Below, piece by piece: positions 58,875 to 64,000 of a stretch of 64,000 nt of DNA; the stretch's first letter is position 1, and every line of letters starts with the position of its first letter. Made by a program: the position numbers and the translations under genes. Source of the stretch: Metarhizium brunneum (Eukaryota > Ascomycota > Sordariomycetes > Hypocreales > Clavicipitaceae); assembly GCF_013426205.1 (NCBI RefSeq), contig NC_089423.1, positions 1,798,001 to 1,862,000 of the forward strand, in the 5' to 3' direction. The notes under the pieces are model-generated. The model saw only the letters and a program-made list of their open reading frames with translations, was not told the origin of the DNA and did no database searches.

Positions 58875-60509
58875 ATGACGACCCAGTTCCTTCCCCAGGG
58901 GTCCGAATCCTCCTACGACTACATCATTGTTGGTGGTGGCACTGCTGGCTGTGTCATCGCCTCTCGTCTCTCCAGCTACCTTCCCGAGCGCAAGGTGCTT
59001 CTGATTGAGGCCGGCCCTTCTGATTTCAACCTCAACAATGTTCTTGATCTTCGCCAGTGGCTTTCCTTGCTCGGTGGCGATCTCGACTATGACTACGGCA
59101 CTGTTGAGCAGCCCATGGGCAACTCCCACATCCGTCATTCTCGCGCCAAGGTCCTCGGCGGCTGCTCCTCCCACAACACCTTGATCTCTTTCCGACCCTT
59201 CCGCCATGATATGGACCGCTGGGTTGAACAGGGTTGCAAAGGCTGGACCTTTGAAAACATGATGCGCCATGCCGACAACTTGCGCAATACCTTCCAGCCT
59301 GTCCACGCTCGCCACCGCAACCAGCTCTGCAAGGACTGGGTCAAGGCCTGCTCCGACGCTTACGACATCCCCATCATACCCGACTTCAACGAAGAGATTC
59401 GCACCAAGGGCCAGCTCACTCAGGGTGCCGGCTTCTTCTCCATCTCCTACAACCCGGACAACGGCTATCGCAGCAGCGCCTCGGTTGCCTATATCCACCC
59501 TATCCTGCGGGGCGAGGAGCGCCGTCCCAACTTGACTGTTCTGACCAAGGCATGGGTCAATAGGATTGTCGTCGAGAATGACACTGCTACCGGTGTGTCC
59601 ATTATTTCGAATGGCCAGAAGCTCCTCCTTAAGCCCCGCAAGGAAATCATCCTTTCAGCCGGTGCCGTTGATACTCCACGCCTCATGCTTCATTCCGGCT
59701 TGGGACCTCGTGCCCAGCTGGAGAGTTTGGGTCTCGATGTTGTCAAGGACATTCCCGGTGTTGGTGAGAACTTGATTGACCATCCCGAAACCATCATCAT
59801 GTGGGAACTCAAGAAGCCTGTGCCGCCAAACCAGACCACCATGGACTCCGATGCCGGTGTCTTCCTCCGCCGCGAGGCCACCAATGCCGCCGGCAACGAC
59901 GGCGATGCCGCTGACATCATGATGCACTGCTACCAGATCCCATTCTGCCTGAACACAGAGCGCTTGGGTTATCCTATCATCAAAGACGGTTATGCTTTCT
60001 GCATGACACCCAACATTCCCCGTGCCCGCTCTCGTGGCCGCGTCTTCCTCACCTCAGCCGATCCCGCTGTCAAGCCTGCTCTCGACTTCCGCTACTTTAC
60101 CGACCCTGAAGGCTATGATGCCGCGACACTGGTTGCGGGTATTAAGGCCGCCAGAAAGATTGCGCAGCAGAGCCCGTTCAAGGAGTGGCTCAAGGAGGAG
60201 GTGGCCCCCGGCCCCAAGGTCCAAACTGATGAGGAGATTAGCGAATACGCTCGCCGTGTTGCCCACACTGTCTACCATCCCGCAGGTACCACAAAGATGG
60301 GCGATATTACCAAGGATGATCTTGCTGTAGTTGACCCCGAGCTCAAGGTCCGTGGGATCAAGAACCTGCGTATTGCTGACGCTGGTATCTTCCCTGAGAT
60401 GCCAACGATCAACCCCATGATCACTGTCCTCTCCATTGGTGAGCGTGCTGCCGAGTTGATTGCTTCCGAGGGAGGATGGAAGCCCGGCAACAAGCCGGCT
60501 AGGTTGTAA
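58875..60509 (+). CDS. choline oxidase (GMC flavoprotein), PTS1-like end
   Basis: A single exon encodes 544 residues. The FAD-binding start is YDYIIVGGGTAGCVIASRL. KVLGGCSSHNT carries His100, the position that binds FAD covalently in bacterial choline oxidase (Thr replaces Ser two residues on). Other active-site equivalents are present: Glu305 in DHPE, His351 in DIMMHC, His468 in TVYHPAGTTKMG and Asn513 in TINPMITV. The protein would oxidise choline to betaine aldehyde, and possibly on to glycine betaine, using O2 and making H2O2. It ends PARL; ARL fits the PTS1 consensus, though less canonical than SKL. The adjacent divergent BADH supports the role. Choline dehydrogenase or another GMC oxidase is the alternative, but these residues fit choline oxidase best. 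Confidence 0.9.
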   Translation: MTTQFLPQGSESSYDYIIVGGGTAGCVIASRLSSYLPERKVLLIEAGPSDFNLNNVLDLRQWLSLLGGDLDYDYGTVEQPMGNSHIRHSRAKVLGGCSSHNTLISFRPFRHDMDRWVEQGCKGWTFENMMRHADNLRNTFQPVHARHRNQLCKDWVKACSDAYDIPIIPDFNEEIRTKGQLTQGAGFFSISYNPDNGYRSSASVAYIHPILRGEERRPNLTVLTKAWVNRIVVENDTATGVSIISNGQKLLLKPRKEIILSAGAVDTPRLMLHSGLGPRAQLESLGLDVVKDIPGVGENLIDHPETIIMWELKKPVPPNQTTMDSDAGVFLRREATNAAGNDGDAADIMMHCYQIPFCLNTERLGYPIIKDGYAFCMTPNIPRARSRGRVFLTSADPAVKPALDFRYFTDPEGYDAATLVAGIKAARKIAQQSPFKEWLKEEVAPGPKVQTDEEISEYARRVAHTVYHPAGTTKMGDITKDDLAVVDPELKVRGIKNLRIADAGIFPEMPTINPMITVLSIGERAAELIASEGGWKPGNKPARL

Positions 60510-61600
60510 GCCCTTGAATTCGAGTGTGAAGTGGCAGTGAAGGTGTGACTGTGAGAAGCGCAAGCTCTGCAAGCGTTTCATGATGTGTTCAATGTGCTAC
60601 GACAAGGGAATTGCCCGTCGGTATCGATTGCGCAATATGTGGCTTGCTTTTTCAGTGTTGAGACCACTGGGCGTTGTAGGATAATATCTGAAGTCCAAAA
60701 TGACTTGTATATATAACAGGAATGCATGGAGGAATATGAATGAAGCAAATTTTCTTTTTCCCTTATTGAGGATTGCGATCGTTGATTGCTGAGCGGATAA
60801 CAATCTATTGTCTTGCAGTTAATTTGCTTATGCAGCGGTTGTGCCTCATTCAGGTGTATGATTCCAATGATATGGGAGAAAGCCACTGTAGACCTGTTCT
60901 GGTCAGCAATAATAGACCAGTACTCCGGTAAGCCGATCACGAAAGTTACATGCCCAAACGGGCTGCATCAGAGAGGAATTCATGAAGCACCAACTTTCCA
61001 TGCTTTAAAGACGCTCCAATTGGGTGGCAAGCTGGCCCGGTAATTCGGGATATTGTGACAAAGGCTGGGTCAAAATTGGCAGAATCAAGGGCCCGAGGGG
61101 CAGCGGGGGGTCAGCTAACAACCGTGACGACCATGGCAAGTCGGGCAAAGAAAGATGATGTCGCCGCAGGAGGCAAGGTAGAAAACTCCAATAGATCAGA
61201 ATTGGATTACTGGCTTGAATGACCTCCATCGCAAGCTGAGGGGGTTGTTCGCCGGAGGCAGACCAATTGGGGCCCATGACAATTCGTGGAGGCAGGAACG
61301 ATGCTCCAGCGTGGCTGATTCCAACTTGAGGTCCAGTCAGCAACGCACATGTGCAGTCTGAACCTCAACAATGACTGTCACTGCGACTTCCAATTGACGC
61401 CATCCTCCCATCCACAGCGAGGCTGACCTTGATGCCCGACCCTTTGACGGATCTCATACCAGATCCTAAAACCAGCCTTGTATCGCGAATGGAATCTACT
61501 CTCCAACCACTGTTAGGGTAGACCGTTCTTCGCAGCGTGTCCCCGCCAACGTCAGGCGTCTATCTTGGCCTCGTCTTCATCGACCACGTTTCTGGAAAGC
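60510..61600. other. intergenic region between choline oxidase and the DUF1479 gene
   Basis: No gene is seen. A near-match of the dispersed motif (TACTCCGGTA) lies at about 60919. Short frames on both strands lack domains. Confidence 0.5.
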
Positions 61601-63328
61601 ATGGAGTACCCACTGCCATCGCTTTGGGGGCCTGATCCCATTCCGTTGTCACAGAGATTTTCCAAGATTAAGAAGAGCTTGATTGCGGGCCGTGAAGCGG
61701 AACTTGAAGCATCGTGGGCTCGACTTATCCTTGCGCTGCGTGTGGAGGTAGAGCATATTGAGTGCCTGGGCGCCCACCTCATCCCGTCGGTTGAGTTTGC
61801 TGACTTGAAGGACCCCGCGCAAACATCTCGTTTTGGTCGCGACCTGCGCCGCTACGGTGTCGGCGTTGTTCGCAAAGTTATTCCTCGCCCGGAGGTTGAT
61901 TCCGCGGTTCGGGACACTGTCCGGTATTTAGATGGCAGAAGGAAGAGATATGGCACTGGGCAGCCCGAACCAGAATCTGTCAATGGCAACCAAGAACCAA
62001 AGCCACCGCTTCTGCCTCATTTCCAGGCGCCTAAGCAGGATCCAACATGCTTTGACTGCTTCTGGACACCGGCACAGGTACGATGCCGGGCTCACCCAAA
62101 CGTTCTTCGTGTGCAAAAGTTCATGATGGGCCTGTGGGAAGCACAGCCGGATGGACGCGTGGAAACCCGGTTCCCCATTACCTACGTTGATCGACTGCGA
62201 GTGCATGGTGGTGGCTTTGGTGCTGATACTAGCGACATTGGATCCCTAAAGATGTCTGATACAACTTCATTCAACCCAGAATCAAATTTCGCTTGGCCAC
62301 GTTCGCAATCACCCCCCCGAGAGCCGCAACAGCAACTACAGTCACGGCTTCTCGCCTCACAGGCCGCAGATGATTGGATAACAGCCCTGCAATCAGCTGC
62401 AGGAATAATTTCTCAAGTTGATAATGGATCACTAGAAAGATGGGAACCAGACGGCTACGGTCGCAGCCAAACATATCATCAAGTGTTTCATGGCAAGTGG
62501 GAGGAGTATGATCCTTGGGAATGTACAGGACGCGCATCCTCAACCATGGATTTATATAACGGTTATGGTGCTTGCACCATATTCAGGATGTTCCAAGGCC
62601 TCCTAGCGCTCTCTACAATCGAGCCGGGCATGCTGAGGCTTTTGCCATCACCCAAACTTGCAACCGCTTATTACCTCCTCAGACCCTTCTTCGGCCCAAA
62701 GAATCCGGCGCCAGATAGACCATCCGGAGCAGAATGGGACGCTTATCTTGATGCTAGCAACTGGGAACTTCAACATGATCCGGACACAACTATCCACGGT
62801 GCTGTACCCGGCCATGCGCAGCGGCTTACCGAGCGGTGGCACCCACACCTTCATCTACGAAGAGTCTTAGTCACTCTACCAACTTTACAGCCAGGCGACT
62901 ACATACTCTGGCACCCTGACCTTCCGTATCATATATCTAGTGATAGTTGCCACGGACTCCACACTCCTAGCACTCCTGGGGCAGATGACATTAGTATGTT
63001 GGTATATATCCCTGCAGCCCCTCTCACCCAAACGAATGCTTTGTATCTTGCACGCCAACGAAAAGCATTCCGGCGTGGACAACCAGGCCCTGACTTCGAC
63101 TCTTCTGGGCGAGGCACTGTGGCTGAAGACATCAATGTTATGCCGAGTGAGAAGGAAATTGCAGAATTAGGCGGTGCACCGGCACTACGAGCCATGGGAC
63201 TCCAGCCCTGGGAACCAGACGATGAAGATGTCTTTGTACCATCTGAGCAAATAGAGGATTCAAATATCGAAACACCTACAGCGAATGAAGTAGTCAGAAT
63301 TGCCAATCTCATCCTCTTCCCAGATTGA
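61601..63328 (+). CDS. DUF1479-domain protein (YbiU-like)
   Basis: A single exon encodes about 575 residues from the ATG at 61601; earlier in-frame codons lack ATG. The DUF1479 pattern runs through the whole protein: FGRDLRRYGVGVVRKVIPRP near residue 80, FDCFWTPAQVRCRAHPNVLR, ITYVDRLRVHGGG, YGACTIFRMFQGLLALSTIE, and LQPGDYILWHPDLPYHISSD near 435. The last resembles the distal His region of Fe(II)/2-oxoglutarate oxygenases, to which DUF1479 is thought to belong structurally; catalysis is not demonstrated for the family. A poorly conserved insertion at about 225-260 is rich in Ser, Pro and Gln. No substrate is known. It follows choline oxidase in the same direction at 1.1 kb, so joint regulation is possible but not shown. 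Confidence 0.85.
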   Translation: MEYPLPSLWGPDPIPLSQRFSKIKKSLIAGREAELEASWARLILALRVEVEHIECLGAHLIPSVEFADLKDPAQTSRFGRDLRRYGVGVVRKVIPRPEVDSAVRDTVRYLDGRRKRYGTGQPEPESVNGNQEPKPPLLPHFQAPKQDPTCFDCFWTPAQVRCRAHPNVLRVQKFMMGLWEAQPDGRVETRFPITYVDRLRVHGGGFGADTSDIGSLKMSDTTSFNPESNFAWPRSQSPPREPQQQLQSRLLASQAADDWITALQSAAGIISQVDNGSLERWEPDGYGRSQTYHQVFHGKWEEYDPWECTGRASSTMDLYNGYGACTIFRMFQGLLALSTIEPGMLRLLPSPKLATAYYLLRPFFGPKNPAPDRPSGAEWDAYLDASNWELQHDPDTTIHGAVPGHAQRLTERWHPHLHLRRVLVTLPTLQPGDYILWHPDLPYHISSDSCHGLHTPSTPGADDISMLVYIPAAPLTQTNALYLARQRKAFRRGQPGPDFDSSGRGTVAEDINVMPSEKEIAELGGAPALRAMGLQPWEPDDEDVFVPSEQIEDSNIETPTANEVVRIANLILFPD

Positions 63329-63479
63329 GCTACCTATCCTCTTGTTTATTTTCAACGACTTTGTATTTATATAACGACTGATGTAAATAACATTTTGAGG
63401 CAAGCAATATAAACAATAGATGTCGAAGATTTTACTTTCTTTAAAGTCCCTCATATACTTTCTCAAATGCAAATCCCCC

Positions 63480-64000
63480 CTATGCTAATTTCACGCTTGC
63501 AAGATGCTGAATTATGTTATCCACGATTCGTGAACTATCATCATGAGATAAACTATCCGTAGATCCAAATACGCCAATGTCCAAACTATCTTCGTGTACT
63601 GATGCTTCAATATCGAGGGACGCCTTCAGAGTGACGTTAGTTGACTAGGCGCAAGTGTTCGGATTTTTTTTAAAAAATAATAATAAAGTACGTACCGGAT
63701 AGGCTTTCCTCACAGCATTGTTCTGCAGCCAAGGCTGTTTCAGGAGATCTAAGCCCTTTGTAGATAACTTATCCTCTGTCCTCCTTCGTACGAGCCCAGG
63801 TTTTCCTGAGTTGGCGTCATCATCCAAGAGCGAAAGAAAGTTGACAAAATTCTGAATCTGTATGCCCGTCCATTCATAGATTTCCCAAAGCCCGACAGTT
63901 GCCCTGCCATTGGATTGAATAAGCTGCAAGTCTTTCAGGATGGCTGCAGCGACCTTGATCAAATTGTCTCCTGGGGCGATTTGGACGCGAAGGGGGACAA
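63480..64000 (-). CDS. C-terminal end of an unrecognised gene (partial, runs off the window)
   Basis: Two minus-strand exons are visible: 64000-63697 or 63696, open at the window edge, and 63623-63480. The 72-bp intron has a GTACGT donor, an ACTAAC branch and a TCTGAAG acceptor. The joined frame gives about 148 residues, beginning VPLRVQIAPGDNLIKVAAAI and containing VGLWEIYEWTGIQIQNFVNF and RRTEDKLSTKGLDLLKQPWL. After the junction an acidic Ser/Asp-rich stretch ends IVDNIIQHLASVKLA. Both exons look like real coding sequence, but I recognise no family. The start and most of the protein lie beyond position 64000. Confidence 0.6.

Noticed and set aside
58821..59498. 225-codon open frame antisense to choline oxidase
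   Set aside because: Same explanation: codon bias in a real gene on the other strand.

Overview
The window is nuclear DNA of a filamentous ascomycete. Three things show this: many short GT..AG introns (48-120 bp) with CTAAC/CTGA-type branch sites, a fungal gene set (PUF protein, PDR-type ABC transporter, rhodopsin-domain membrane protein, DUF1479 protein) and CT-rich leaders. Protein character suggests Sordariomycetes, probably Hypocreales; that is inference, not a database match. I rebuilt the gene models by hand from frames, splice sites and family knowledge.

Left part (1-32 kb) is mostly housekeeping. In order: a PSP1-domain protein (+), an unrecognised four-exon gene (+), ribosomal protein eL15 (+), a six-exon Pumilio/PUF RNA-binding protein (-), a 5.5-kb gene-free block, the second-largest subunit of RNA polymerase III (+, with a 13-nt microexon), a RAD57-type recombination protein (-, convergent with it), a signal-peptide/single-TM surface protein (+) and a carnitine O-acetyltransferase of YAT type (-, three exons).

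Right part (32-64 kb) looks accessory: long gene-free stretches, decayed genes and specialised metabolism. After 7.2 kb with no convincing gene come a full-length PDR/ABCG transporter (+), an unrecognised small gene (-), a broken GNAT acetyltransferase (+), a rhodopsin-domain seven-TM protein (+), a 279-bp MITE-like element with long terminal inverted repeats, a secreted amidase (+), a VOC/glyoxalase-fold protein (+), then a betaine aldehyde dehydrogenase (-) and a choline oxidase (+) transcribed divergently from a 3.2-kb spacer. A DUF1479 protein (+) and the C-terminal end of an unrecognised gene (-) close the window.

The clearest functional unit is the choline-to-glycine-betaine pair. Both proteins end in a PTS1-like tripeptide (AKL and ARL), which suggests the H2O2-producing pathway runs in peroxisomes. 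The most unusual non-genic signal is a dispersed short motif, TACTCCGTAC, sometimes in tandem 7-nt steps, with about 20 copies, all in gene-free DNA. I found no CRISPR array, no rRNA and no convincing tRNA.
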